Part shown: piece after piece, positions 43,844 to 52,466 of the stretch
Layout: each line of letters starts with the position of its first letter
Position numbering within the stretch: the stretch's first letter is position 1
Assembly: GCF_000299395.1 (NCBI RefSeq)
Contig: NC_018656.1
Location: 1,302,001 to 1,366,000 of the forward strand
Length of the DNA: 64,000 nucleotides
Reading direction: 5' to 3'
DNA from: Candidatus Nitrosopumilus sediminis
Lineage (GTDB): Archaea; Thermoproteota; Nitrososphaeria; Nitrososphaerales; Nitrosopumilaceae
Translations under genes and position numbers: made by a program
Notes under the pieces: generated by a model
Seen by the model: only the letters and a program-made list of their open reading frames with translations
Database searches by the model: none
Told to the model about the DNA's origin: nothing

Positions 43844-46159
43844 ATGGAACCTAAAATATCAGAAAAAGCATGGAACCCAGAGTTAGAGAAGAAAATTCTT
43901 CAACAATGGGAGGAAGAAAAGATTTACGACTTTACACCACAAGATGACAACTATACCATAGATACTCCTCCACCATATCCTTCAGGCAGACCTTGGCACA
44001 TAGGTGCTGCAGCGCATTATTCGCAGATTGATATGATTGCACGTACTGCAAGAATGGCAGGAAAAAATGTCTATTTTCCAATAGGAATAGACAGGAATGG
44101 ACTTCCTGTAGAACTGTACACTGAAAAAAAACACAAAATCAGAATGAGGGAAACAGAAAGGGGTGAATTTCTCAATCTATGTAGAGATGCACTAGATGAT
44201 TTAGAAGCTGAAATGCTTCTCATCATGAAGAGTTTGGGGATCAGTGGTGATTTTGCAAACTATTACAGAACAGACTCAAAAGAATACAGAGCACTTACAC
44301 AATCAACATTTATCGAGTTATGGAAAAAAGGACAAGTGTATCTAGCAAACAGACCTAACAATTACGATTGGGTATCAGGTACAACAATTGCTGATGCAGA
44401 AATAATGTATGAAGACTTGGCTACAAAACTAGTTTACATGAAATTCAAGATCAAAGATACCGACCAAGAGATAATCATTGCAAGTACAAGACCGGAATTG
44501 CTTTGTGCATGCAGGACAATCATTGTGAATCCAGATGATGAGAGATATTCACAATACATTGGAAAAAAAATAATCGTTCCAATAACTAATGCTGAAGTAG
44601 AATTAAGAACACATCATTCTGCTCAACAAGAATTTGGTTCAGGTGCCGTTATGGTATGTAGTTATGGTGATCAAAACGATGTGGCATTATTTAGAGAATT
44701 AGAGTTAGAGGAGATCGTAGCAATTGGATTGGATGGACGAATGACAGAAGTTGCAGGAGAATATACAGGATTAAAACCAAAGCAAGCAAGAACCAAAATC
44801 ATAGAAGATTTAGAGACAAAAGGATTATTGGATAAAGTTGAAGACATTGTCCATAGAACCCCAGTATCAGAGAGAAGTAAAACTCCAATTGAAATCATTC
44901 CAATGGAAGAATATTATCTAAAACAAAAAGATGCAGTTGAAAAAATCAAAAAACTAGGCCAAGAAATTACATTCCACCCACCAATGCACAAACAAATTCT
45001 CATGAATTGGCTTGAATCCATCAACATTGACTGGCCAATATCTAGAAGAAGATACTATGGTACTGAAATTCCTATCTGGTATTGCAAAAGCTGCTCAGAG
45101 CCCCATGTTCCAGAGCCTGGAAAGTATTACAGACCTTGGGAAGAAAAATGCCCAATCAGTAATTGTACTAAATGTGATTCCACTGAATTTGTAGGAGAAG
45201 AGCGAACGTTTGACACATGGATGGATTCCAGCGTATCTCCACTTTTCATTAGCAAATTTAACAGAGATGATGAGTTTTTCAAAAAAGTATACCCTGCATC
45301 AATTAGACCTCAGGCAAAAGATATTGTCAGAACATGGTTGTACTATACACTTCTTAGATGTGAGCAGTTGACTGGGGAAAAACCATGGTCTGAAGCTTGG
45401 GTTATGGGATATGGTCTAGATGAGAAAGGAATGAAGATGAGTAAGAGTAAAGGAAATGCAATAGATCCTTTACCAGTAATTGAAAAATTAGGTGCAGACA
45501 CTTTTAGATTTTGGAGTGCAAGTGAAATTAATCATGGATATGATTTTAGATGTAATGAGCAAAAAATTGAATCAACAAAAAAATTTCTCAGTAAATTATG
45601 GAATGTGTCAAGATTTTTGTCTAGTTTCCCGATAATTAAATCAGGAAAACTTTCAGCATCTGACAAATGGATTTTAGCAGAATTAGACAATCTAGTAAAA
45701 GAATGCAAGAAAGGATATGAAGTATACAACTTTTTCATTCCAGCAATTGCAATTAGGGAATTTACATGGAATGTGTTTGCTGCACACTATATTGAAATGG
45801 TTAAAGCACGAGCATATGGGATTGAGTTTTCTGACGAAGAAAGAGATGGTGCAATTTTTACACTACACAAAACATTGTCAACTATTTTGAAATTACTAGC
45901 ACCGATTACACCATTTATCACAGAACACCTTTGGAAAGAATTGTACTCAAAGGATAGTATTCATAAAGAAAAACAAGTTATGCCTGAAAATATAGAGGAT
46001 CAGAGCGAAATAACAAAAGAAATTGCAGAATTTAATTCCAAAGTATGGAATGAGAAAAAGTCTCAGAATTTATCATTAAAAGATTCAATCAAAATAGAAA
46101 TCCCTGAATCTCTAGAACCATTCAAAAAAGATTTGAAATCAATGCATAATTTAGAATAA
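43844..46159 (+). CDS. valS: Valyl-tRNA synthetase
   Basis: Class Ia enzyme of 771 residues. HIGH-type site PPYPSGRPWHIGAA, FPIGIDRNGLPVE, the editing-domain STRPELL, NWPISRRRYYGTEIP and the KMSKS site GMKMSKSKGN are present. DTWMDSSVSPL is as in archaeal ValRS. It has a Cys-rich zinc region near residue 410. Short coiled-coil tail as usual in archaea. Confidence 0.93.
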   Translation: MEPKISEKAWNPELEKKILQQWEEEKIYDFTPQDDNYTIDTPPPYPSGRPWHIGAAAHYSQIDMIARTARMAGKNVYFPIGIDRNGLPVELYTEKKHKIRMRETERGEFLNLCRDALDDLEAEMLLIMKSLGISGDFANYYRTDSKEYRALTQSTFIELWKKGQVYLANRPNNYDWVSGTTIADAEIMYEDLATKLVYMKFKIKDTDQEIIIASTRPELLCACRTIIVNPDDERYSQYIGKKIIVPITNAEVELRTHHSAQQEFGSGAVMVCSYGDQNDVALFRELELEEIVAIGLDGRMTEVAGEYTGLKPKQARTKIIEDLETKGLLDKVEDIVHRTPVSERSKTPIEIIPMEEYYLKQKDAVEKIKKLGQEITFHPPMHKQILMNWLESINIDWPISRRRYYGTEIPIWYCKSCSEPHVPEPGKYYRPWEEKCPISNCTKCDSTEFVGEERTFDTWMDSSVSPLFISKFNRDDEFFKKVYPASIRPQAKDIVRTWLYYTLLRCEQLTGEKPWSEAWVMGYGLDEKGMKMSKSKGNAIDPLPVIEKLGADTFRFWSASEINHGYDFRCNEQKIESTKKFLSKLWNVSRFLSSFPIIKSGKLSASDKWILAELDNLVKECKKGYEVYNFFIPAIAIREFTWNVFAAHYIEMVKARAYGIEFSDEERDGAIFTLHKTLSTILKLLAPITPFITEHLWKELYSKDSIHKEKQVMPENIEDQSEITKEIAEFNSKVWNEKKSQNLSLKDSIKIEIPESLEPFKKDLKSMHNLE

Positions 46160-46191
46160 ATTTTTCAAAAATCAGGAGGCAATGGTTCAAC

Positions 46192-46231
46192 TCCACGGGA
46201 ATTCAGATACCATTTTGGGGATAAAATTTGG
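46192..46231 (+). repeat. Dispersed repeat R1
   Basis: TCCACGGGAATTCAGATAC followed by a CATTTTGGGGATAAAATTTGG segment. The first 19 bases match 49299-49317 with one difference. Located just after valS. Confidence 0.6.
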
Positions 46232-46250
46232 TTCAGAGTTGTTATAGTAG

Positions 46251-46297
46251 ATTATGTCTAGTGCTCAATTTAATTATCAATTAGCACTAGACATAAT
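46251..46297. terminator. Perfect 15-bp hairpin downstream of valS
   Basis: ATTATGTCTAGTGCT pairs exactly with AGCACTAGACATAAT around a 17-base loop. The strength of the stem suggests a transcript end or a structured RNA. The 3' arm's TTAGCACTAGA recurs at 46569. Confidence 0.5.
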
Positions 46298-46338
46298 TTA
46301 ATCAATTCTTTAAATTTCAAAAACACAAAATATTTTTG

Positions 46339-46461
46339 ATGATGTTCAAAAAGGTGTACAAAATTTTTCGGAAAATAAGTAAAGTCGATGGATTTGTTAT
46401 TGCAACGTTTAGTGCATTGTTTGTATCTATTGCATTTATCATATTTTTTGCAAACATATAA
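46339..46461 (+). CDS. Possible single-pass membrane microprotein, 40 aa
   Basis: ATG at 46339 (or 46342). A basic start, MMFKKVYKIFRKISK, leads to one hydrophobic helix to the stop. A plausible small membrane protein; no homologue recognised. Confidence 0.4.
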   Translation: MMFKKVYKIFRKISKVDGFVIATFSALFVSIAFIIFFANI

Positions 46462-46512
46462 TCAAATTTAATTTAAGAAATCAAACCTTCAAAAGGAATT
46501 GCTGTTTTAATT

Positions 46513-46567
46513 AAGCCCAAATTTTGATATAGATAGACATGAGTTATCTATAATCAATTTTGGGTTT
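46513..46567. other. 23-bp imperfect hairpin
   Basis: The arms 46513-46535 and 46545-46567 pair over 23 positions with three mismatches and two G-U pairs around a 9-base loop. It lies 60 bases before the DUF6659-like gene, upstream of its TATA box. Function unknown. Confidence 0.45.
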
Positions 46568-46596
46568 GTTAGCACTAGAAATTTAAAATCTTTTTT

Positions 46597-46604
46597 TATA
46601 AATA
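46597..46604 (+). promoter_or_regulatory. TATA box for the 46627 gene
   Basis: TTATAAAT centred 26-27 bases before the ATG at 46627, which predicts a leaderless message. Confidence 0.5.
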
Positions 46605-46626
46605 ATAAAAAACCATACACATCATA

Positions 46627-47049
46627 ATGAGTACTATAATTCAAGATATAATTCAAAACCAAATGCAAAATTTGTGCGATAAAATACTTGATTTACAACA
46701 CGTTAGATTTGCAGGTTTAATTAGTGATAATGGAAATTTGTATGCTGGAGGATTCAAGAAAAACACTGCTCCAATGGTAAGTGAGAAAAATAGACAAATG
46801 ATGTATATGCGATTTGCACTAGAATCTAGTTTTAGAAAGGATTTTGATGATTCATTTGGTGCATTTAGATGCTCTACAATTCAAAGAGAGAAGATATCCA
46901 TCATAACAATCAATATTTGCAATTATATTCTTCTTGTATTCACAGAACCAAGAATTGATCTTCAAACAAAGGTTAAAGAAATTCAAAATATAATAGATGA
47001 TGATAAAAGAAATTTTTTGAATAATTTATTTGAAAAAAATGACATGTAA
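46627..47049 (+). CDS. DUF6659-like protein (roadblock/PAS-like), 140 aa
   Basis: The central VRFAGLISDNGNLYAGGF strand-turn pattern matches the VRFVTIIDYSGRLLFGG of 55367 and the RGVFVYHFSGELLAGG of 51004. These thaumarchaeal proteins are recalled as DUF6659; a sensor-like fold is plausible. Function unknown. Confidence 0.6.
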   Translation: MSTIIQDIIQNQMQNLCDKILDLQHVRFAGLISDNGNLYAGGFKKNTAPMVSEKNRQMMYMRFALESSFRKDFDDSFGAFRCSTIQREKISIITINICNYILLVFTEPRIDLQTKVKEIQNIIDDDKRNFLNNLFEKNDM

Positions 47050-47106
47050 AACAAGAATTATCAAAACAAAAAAATAAGAAAAATTGAGTCTACATAGATT
47101 CATTTA

Positions 47107-47135
47107 CCAAATTGGAGATGAAAATGGACGCAGAT
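47107..47135 (+). repeat. Dispersed repeat R2
   Basis: Contains GATGAAAATGGACGCAGAT (47117-47135), identical over 19 bases to 49327-49345. Intergenic. Confidence 0.55.
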
Positions 47136-47186
47136 GAGCCTAAATACAAAATTTAAAAAAATAAAAAAATCCAACTGAAGTTGGAG

Positions 47187-47921
47187 TTAGTTCATTCGTA
47201 CAATATCGATTTTAACTACAGGATTACTCCAAGCATGAACATTTCTTTGTAGATCTTTACCACCCATAATTCCTGGATGTGGAATCACTACCCCATCTTC
47301 TGAAATTGCAGGGTTACTTGCACCTGTTCCTTCATCATCAGAAGTGATACCGATTGCACCCTGACATGGTGGAACAATATCTACAAAGTCTTCTGTGTTC
47401 ATTTCAGTTCTTGCATCAAATGCTGATGCATAAACGGTTTTTTGCTTGTAGAATGGGAGCTTTACTAAATCAATTCCAGCAAAACCATCATTTGTACAAA
47501 CTAACATACTTGCAAAGGACAGATATCTCATTTTACCTTGAGCAGATACAGTGAATGTTTCAGAGTATCCTAATCCTGTATCACCAGGATCATTTGCAGG
47601 AACTAAAGGAGTAGTTCCTTGAACAATATCCAAAACACCCATTTTTCCTTGTAACATCTCAACTAGAGGTTCAGCATTTCCATTTTCTGCTAATTGCTGA
47701 AGCTCATCAGATGCCATTTCACCTGGAGCAAAAAATCCTGCTTCAGCTGAATGAGTTACTAAGAGTGGAGGTGTGATTGGTTGTCCAGGTGTAAGATTAG
47801 TTATTGTAACTTCATACATCTGTGACTTTGCTGCGTCAGATTCAGGAATTCCAACACTTGCAATAGTAATCATTGTTACTATTGCAGTCATTGCCAAAAT
47901 TCCTGTTGTTTTTGATTTCAT
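47187..47921 (-). CDS. Secreted spondin-domain protein
   Basis: A signal peptide (residues 1-31, ending SDAAKS) precedes a spondin-N-like domain: YEVTITNLTPGQPITPP, HSAEAGFFAPGEMAS, ASMLVCTNDGFAG and a final VVKIDIVRMN. 244 residues. Extracellular, probably surface-attached or released; such proteins recur in marine Thaumarchaeota, role unknown. Confidence 0.85.
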   Translation of the reverse strand: MKSKTTGILAMTAIVTMITIASVGIPESDAAKSQMYEVTITNLTPGQPITPPLLVTHSAEAGFFAPGEMASDELQQLAENGNAEPLVEMLQGKMGVLDIVQGTTPLVPANDPGDTGLGYSETFTVSAQGKMRYLSFASMLVCTNDGFAGIDLVKLPFYKQKTVYASAFDARTEMNTEDFVDIVPPCQGAIGITSDDEGTGASNPAISEDGVVIPHPGIMGGKDLQRNVHAWSNPVVKIDIVRMN

Positions 47922-47986
47922 TAAACAAGTAATTTGAAAAAATCACCTTAAGCATTTATCCACTTTAGACCCCAATCTTTTTAGAA

Positions 47987-48289
47987 TTATCTTCTAGTTA
48001 TCCAAACAAGTACAGATAATCCAATAGTCTGAATTATATTAATTGCAAACAAATAATGTGAAACCATATCAGCTGACATCATCAATGCCTTATCATCCAT
48101 GTAGAGAGTAGACCAGAATAACACAATCACAATATTTTGAATCATCAACAAGGCTGCAACCAAAACTAATCCTGATGTATAGTAAGATCTAATCACTCTC
48201 ATGTTTTGAACATAGGTTGTAATTGTGACTAGTAGCAATGCAATGTTGAGAAATGCAGATACAACTGCAGCTAGCATAAAATCTATCAT
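47987..48289 (-). CDS. Small membrane protein, 100 aa
   Basis: About three hydrophobic helices, with little soluble sequence. No family recognised. It follows the wHTH gene at 48317 on the same strand, suggesting joint transcription. Confidence 0.6.
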   Translation of the reverse strand: MIDFMLAAVVSAFLNIALLLVTITTYVQNMRVIRSYYTSGLVLVAALLMIQNIVIVLFWSTLYMDDKALMMSADMVSHYLFAINIIQTIGLSVLVWITRR

Positions 48290-48316
48290 GATATATCACT
48301 CCAAAAATTTCTTAAT

Positions 48317-48703
48317 CTACTTTGTTCCAATTTTTTGCATAATCTCCTCTAACGCACTTTGATTTTCTTTCATAATTTGTGTTAATTGATATTCTGCTCC
48401 ATAGTCTTTTTCTGCTTTTACAACTAGATTATTTTTTGAAAGAATTTTTACATGATGTAATATTGTTTTGTAATCCAAATTCATCACGGTTGCAATCTTA
48501 TTTGCATTCATGGGGGTAGTTTTAATCAAATTAAGGATTTTTGCTCTGTTTATGCCTCCTCTTGTGCCTGCAATGATAAACCAAAGTATCATTTTGAATC
48601 TAGGATCTGGTCCTGATTGTCCACCATCCGATCCTGAAAATGAAAATAATCCTCGTGGAAAAATTTCTGAAAATGAAAAAACTGGAACAACTGTTGTAAG
48701 CAA
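48317..48703 (-). CDS. ArsR-like winged-helix regulator
   Basis: The C-terminal wHTH reads ILNLIKTTPMNANKIATVM, LDYKTILHHVKILSKNNLVV and a YQLT wing. I place the start at TTG 48703 (128 residues), because a TTTATAT box at about 48728-48735 lies 28 bases upstream and the longer frame to 48790 overlaps the DM13 gene. The N-terminus is hydrophobic then Gly/Ser-rich. Confidence 0.65.
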   Translation of the reverse strand: MLTTVVPVFSFSEIFPRGLFSFSGSDGGQSGPDPRFKMILWFIIAGTRGGINRAKILNLIKTTPMNANKIATVMNLDYKTILHHVKILSKNNLVVKAEKDYGAEYQLTQIMKENQSALEEIMQKIGTK

Positions 48704-48752
48704 TAATTGCTCATGATAGATATTAGATATAAAAAATTGCTTTTGAGGATTA

Positions 48753-49225
48753 CTAAGTTGATAATTGTGCACTGCCAAACAAAACACCAAATGCTTTACA
48801 CCAGATCAAAACTTTATCATATTTAGTCAAATCAGCATCATCTGGGATTTCATAATTTTGATTACCTTTGTTTGCTTTTAGTTCACCTAGATTGATGAAT
48901 TCTGAGGCCCTATCATCTGTTGCCAGATATACAAACAAATCAGGGCCGTTAGTAGATTCAAAATTCTCTAGTCTTAGTACATTACTTCCATCCTCAAGTG
49001 GAATTGTGTATACATCGCCTTGTGCATCATGGATTCCATCTCCAACTCCAATAAATGTTCCAGAATAAGACATTGGGATTGTTTATCATCCATCATTGGT
49101 TGAACGATAATTCCTACAGGTAATTCCTCATCTATAGTAGATTCGGTAAAGTAGGGAGAGATTGCAAATGCAGATGTAACACCAACTATTGCTATTGCAA
49201 TAATGGCTATCATTGATTTGTTCAT
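48753..49225 (-). pseudogene. DM13-domain protein with a frame break
   Basis: The DM13 domain (YSGTFIGVGDGIHDAQG, LENFESTNGPDLFVYLA, KVLIWCKAFGVLFGSAQL) starts in one frame at 49073. Its signal peptide, MNKSMIAIIAIAIVGVTSAFA, lies in another frame from 49225 and runs on past the junction. One added C in TCCC would join them. DM13 is a predicted redox domain with a conserved Cys. Mutation or sequencing error cannot be separated. Confidence 0.7.
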
Positions 49226-49298
49226 TGATATTATCAGATATTTTTGATATAAAGCACATTTTCCACTTTTGACCCCAATCTTTAGGAACAAAAATGGG

Positions 49299-49345
49299 TC
49301 CACGGGGATTCAGATACTGTTTTAGGGATGAAAATGGACGCAGAT
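49299..49345 (+). repeat. Dispersed repeat R3 (longest copy)
   Basis: Begins TCCACGGGGATTCAGATAC (matches R1 in 18 of 19) and ends GATGAAAATGGACGCAGAT (identical to R2). It links both halves of the family and can pair GTCCA with TGGAC. Confidence 0.6.
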
Positions 49346-49360
49346 AGGCGTGAATTTAGA

Positions 49361-49555
49361 TTATCTAAACAAAATACTATTGAAAAAATCAGTTATTGAA
49401 AATACGACTTGATCAAATGTATGAATCAAGAAATTATTATGGAATTTTTCATCTGCAAAAATATGTGAATGTGATTCTATAAGATCTATAGTTGCATGAG
49501 GATGACCATCTGCAACAAAATTAAACAAATGTTCACATGTACCACCTTGGCATTT
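49361..49555 (-). pseudogene. Possible gene remnant with protein-like composition
   Basis: The frame is open from an upstream TAA to a stop at 49361 and encodes KCQGGTCEHLFNFVADGHP then an acidic, His-rich helix. It has no ATG; the only start is TTG at 49528, after the Cys pair. It may be a decayed 5'-truncated gene. Confidence 0.3.
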
Positions 49556-49584
49556 TTATTTCACAGTAACGAGTATTCAATGGG

Positions 49585-49679
49585 TAGTAATCAACTAGTA
49601 AAAACATCCATGTGTAAATACTGATGTTGGAACCAGAACATAGAGTTATCATGAGATAACTACTTGGTTTTGATTACTA
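49585..49679. ncRNA. Structured three-way-junction element A
   Basis: The outer stem TAGTAATCAA/TTGATTACTA encloses two hairpins, AACATC/GATGTT and AGTTATC-ATGA-GATAACT. Elements at 50301 and 51450 keep the layout with different stem sequences. Strand of transcription is not known. Confidence 0.55.
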
Positions 49680-49797
49680 TCTGTATTTACATAAAATTTC
49701 TAAACTCTTTGTTTTTCAAACTATTTTTGAAGAAAAATCAAACAAACGTTTGAAATTTTCATAATACGCTCTTGTATTAGTATGACATAGTTGTATC

Positions 49798-49974
49798 ATG
49801 GTATATTCTAATGCATTGTATTTTGCATCACAGTTTGACAAATTGACTGAAGAAATACTCTTCACTTTTAGTGAAAAGCAGAAATCGCAAAAAAATATTA
49901 ATTTAGATAAACTCAGATTAGACAAAATTTTGTTTACCCTGCGTAAAAAAGGGGATTTGAAAGAATTTGACTAG
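49798..49974 (+). CDS. Possible small protein, 58 aa
   Basis: ATG at 49798 gives 58 residues, MVYSNALYFASQFDKLTEE to the stop at 49974, with charged helices. It is the only decent frame in this gene-poor stretch and its end overlaps the next small frame. Confidence 0.4.
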   Translation: MVYSNALYFASQFDKLTEEILFTFSEKQKSQKNINLDKLRLDKILFTLRKKGDLKEFD

Positions 49975-50065
49975 GACATTTCGGAGAAGGGATATAAAAT
50001 TTCCAACAAGGGATGGAGACAGTAATCCCGTATGTAGAGATCCAAAATGCAAGGATTGCAACTAA
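49967..50065 (+). CDS. Possible Cys-containing microprotein, 32 aa
   Basis: TTG at 49967 overlaps the preceding stop by 8 bases. The peptide is basic at first and ends VCRDPKCKDCN, a three-Cys motif. Coding status is uncertain. Confidence 0.3.
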   Translation: MTRTFRRRDIKFPTRDGDSNPVCRDPKCKDCN

Positions 50066-50300
50066 AGGATGGATATTGGAGTAATTCTAAAAATTAGAAA
50101 TCGTGCCTAAAAATTATTTTGGATTAAAATGTTGATTTTAACCATAAAATGTTCTGAATCAGAGACGAACATTACAACATGCATGAAAAATACAATTTTG
50201 GTTTAAATTATAACTTTATTCAAAAACAGTGAAAAGAATTAACAAATATTCAATATTTTTTAAATGACTTTTTATTCCAGGATTACATTATTAGTGTAGG

Positions 50301-50388
50301 TAGTAGTCAAGTAATGCCAAACATCACATGATTGAAAGGTGTTGTGATGAATTGTTGTCAATGGATAACAATGTGGTTTTGATTACTA
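50301..50388. ncRNA. Structured three-way-junction element B
   Basis: The outer stem TAGTAGTCAA/TTGATTACTA (one G-U in place of A-T) encloses CATCACA/TGTGATG and ATTGTT/AACAAT. Its 3' arm, GGTTTTGATTACTATC, is identical to that of element A. Confidence 0.55.
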
Positions 50389-50525
50389 TCTAACATTTTT
50401 CAATTTAAGAATTACCAGTAAAATAACAATCCTTATTGAACTAAAAAGATTTTGAGTTTTTTGCTAAAATCAAAAGATTGCATTTTAATTTATTTTTCAT
50501 CGTTCTGTGAAATTACAATATTTTC

Positions 50526-50630
50526 TCAAGTAAAATCTAAGACTTCTCCCTTCTCTAGTCTTTCCTTAAATTTTTCTTTGAATTTTTTTCTAGCTATTTC
50601 CTCATCATTTTCTTGTATTTTCTTCAACAC
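50526..50630 (-). CDS. Possible charged microprotein, 34 aa
   Basis: GTG at 50630 (or TTG at 50627) opens a Lys/Glu-rich helix including DEEIARKKFKEKFKERLEKG. The opposite strand also has a long frame, but its Ser/Phe-rich product looks like a shadow. Confidence 0.3.
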   Translation of the reverse strand: MLKKIQENDEEIARKKFKEKFKERLEKGEVLDFT

Positions 50631-51003
50631 GTTACCTTATGGTAATTATCAAATTTATTGTAGCTAGCTAGAATTCTTAAAACATGTTAAAAATTAATTA
50701 AATTTTTAAACAACTTGTTAGAAGGTGAAACACCGCGATTTGATTACTTAGATTGATAGTAACGCCTAGTATTACATAATATACTATCATCTCAGGTTCT
50801 GTTATAGATGGTTTAAAATTATCAATAAACTAAATTGTCATATAATGAATTTTTTTAAATTTTTTCCATAATCTTTACAATTATTAAGAAATTCATGAAT
50901 TAAGGTTATTTTTAGGCTAGTGTTTTAAGAATTAATGAGAAATTTTGACAATTTTTATTCAGACAGTTATTTGAAATTTATTCAATTGGACGAATAAAAA
51001 ATT

Positions 51004-51363
51004 ATGAATTACACAAAACTTTGTTCATTAGTTTCAGGTTTAGAACCTGCTATTAGAGGGGTTTTTGTTTATCATTTTAGTGGGGAATTGTTAGCAGGAG
51101 GTATGTTAGAGGATGTTAAGTCATATCTACCCAATGAAGAAATTACAAAATCTATTCGCAACACTATCTCACGCTGGAAATCCCGTGAATCTCTTTATCC
51201 TTTTTTAGGTACTGGAAAATACTCTATCACTGAATATGAGAAAATAAAAAGAATCACGTTTCTTTTAGAAACACATGTTATTCTTGTTATAAGTATGGAG
51301 GTTGAAGTTGATCATGATCTTGTAATTAAAAAAGTACTTCAATTAATTAAGCAAAAAATATGA
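51004..51363 (+). CDS. DUF6659-like protein, 119 aa
   Basis: Shares GTGKYSITEYEKIKRITF with GRGKYAIAEYEKLKRITI of the protein at 55367, and the FSGELLAGG turn. Clearly homologous to that protein and more distantly to the one at 46627. Function unknown; a small sensory fold is plausible. Confidence 0.7.
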   Translation: MNYTKLCSLVSGLEPAIRGVFVYHFSGELLAGGMLEDVKSYLPNEEITKSIRNTISRWKSRESLYPFLGTGKYSITEYEKIKRITFLLETHVILVISMEVEVDHDLVIKKVLQLIKQKI

Positions 51364-51449
51364 AATTACTGATTTTTTATATTGAAATTAAACATATGTT
51401 CATTATTTTTACAATATAATTTTTATTCCATATTAATACACAATATCTA

Positions 51450-51540
51450 GTAGTAATCAACTGAATGAAAACGTGGATACGCCAAGAATTATCAACGTGC
51501 AAGAGTTATGACCTTGTGTAAGTTTTCAGAAGATTACTAC
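51450..51540. ncRNA. Structured three-way-junction element C
   Basis: The outer stem GTAGTAATC/GATTACTAC continues as CTGAA/TTCAG after a symmetric AA/AA loop. Inside are ACGT-g-GAT/ATC-a-ACGT and CAAG/CTTG hairpins. Same layout as A and B, with changed inner stems. Confidence 0.55.
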
Positions 51541-51592
51541 ATCATAATTTATACATATAAAATATTATTTGTGATGATGACTATAATCAATT

Positions 51593-51805
51593 ATGGGTGA
51601 AGAATCATCTAAAGAAATTGATGAAATTATGTTTGAGACGAATTATAAAATTATGACAATTGTAGATGAAATGAGGTTGTTCAAATTCTCAAAAATGGAT
51701 GAGGGGGAAAAGCAGACCAAATATGATGCATTAAGAAAAGAATTTGAAAAAACTATGTACTTAGAAGAAGAAAAAGTCAAAAAAATCATGGAAGGTTTTC
51801 CTTAA
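51593..51805 (+). CDS. Small acidic helical protein, 70 aa
   Basis: MGEESSKEIDEIMFETNYKI followed by Lys/Glu-rich helices. No family recognised. ATG at 51593 with an AT-rich upstream region. Confidence 0.55.
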   Translation: MGEESSKEIDEIMFETNYKIMTIVDEMRLFKFSKMDEGEKQTKYDALRKEFEKTMYLEEEKVKKIMEGFP

Positions 51806-51937
51806 ATTTCAATATAGAAACTAGACACAAGATATATCAAAAACAAGAAATTTGTTTGATGAAATTCTAAAAAATGAATAAATTTTTACTTCTACTGTAT
51901 TCTACTTTATTGGTAACAAAGTCATAATTACATCACA

Positions 51938-52096
51938 TTGAATATTTACGATACAAAATCTCTTGTATGCTCTATTTGTAAAGAGGTGATTGGAGAGGTA
52001 GATTATGATGCGGAGATCATTCGTCCAAAATGTGGCCAGTGTTCAAATCCTACTCCTCATGTCAAAGATAAAATGCCTTATTTGGTCCCTCATTAG
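51938..52096 (+). CDS. Small zinc-ribbon protein, 52 aa
   Basis: TTG at 51938. CSIC and CGQC pairs about 20 residues apart, ending MPYLVPH. Likely one zinc ribbon. No further assignment. Confidence 0.5.
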   Translation: MNIYDTKSLVCSICKEVIGEVDYDAEIIRPKCGQCSNPTPHVKDKMPYLVPH

Positions 52097-52212
52097 AAAT
52101 TGTCTGATAGTAATGTATATGAAAATAGTTATAATTGTTTAATTTTTTATATATAATCTTAATATTTTTAAATATTTAATAGAGTTTTACTTAAATATTT
52201 TTTTGACATTTT

Positions 52213-52458
52213 TTGACTGTGGAAACTGCATATGTTTTAGTTAATTGCAAATTAGGTTCTGAGGAGAGTATTCTTGATTCTTTAAAATACTTGGAATCAG
52301 TCAAAGAAGTACAGGGAACATTTGGAGTATATGACATTATAGCAAAGATAGAAAATTCAGATAAAGACAAACTTCGAGAAACTGTCACTTGGGGAATACG
52401 CAAACTTGAAAATGTACGATCTACGCTTACACTAATGGGAATTGAAGGTCAAAATTAG
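52213..52458 (+). CDS. Stand-alone Lrp/AsnC ligand-binding (RAM) domain, 81 aa
   Basis: TAYVLVNCKLGSEESILDSL, then VQGTFGVYDIIAKIE and RSTLTLMGIE: the complete beta-alpha-beta-beta-alpha-beta RAM fold with no DNA-binding helix. Such proteins bind amino acids or pair with full Lrp regulators. TTG start. Followed by a double-RAM protein after 8 bases. Confidence 0.88.
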   Translation: MTVETAYVLVNCKLGSEESILDSLKYLESVKEVQGTFGVYDIIAKIENSDKDKLRETVTWGIRKLENVRSTLTLMGIEGQN

Positions 52459-52466
52459 GAGAACGT

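Larger units (their letters stand above)
50066..51003. other. Gene-poor AT-rich region
   Basis: No confident gene. It holds structured element B, a possible 34-residue frame on the minus strand (50526-50630) and a perfect hairpin TGATAGTA/TACTATCA (50754-50761 and 50782-50789). The rest is AT-rich with TATA-like words ahead of the gene at 51004. Confidence 0.5.

Noticed and set aside
50452-50667. 71-residue plus-strand frame
   Set aside because: Ser/Phe-rich, antisense to a Lys/Glu-rich frame; looks like a shadow in AT-rich DNA.
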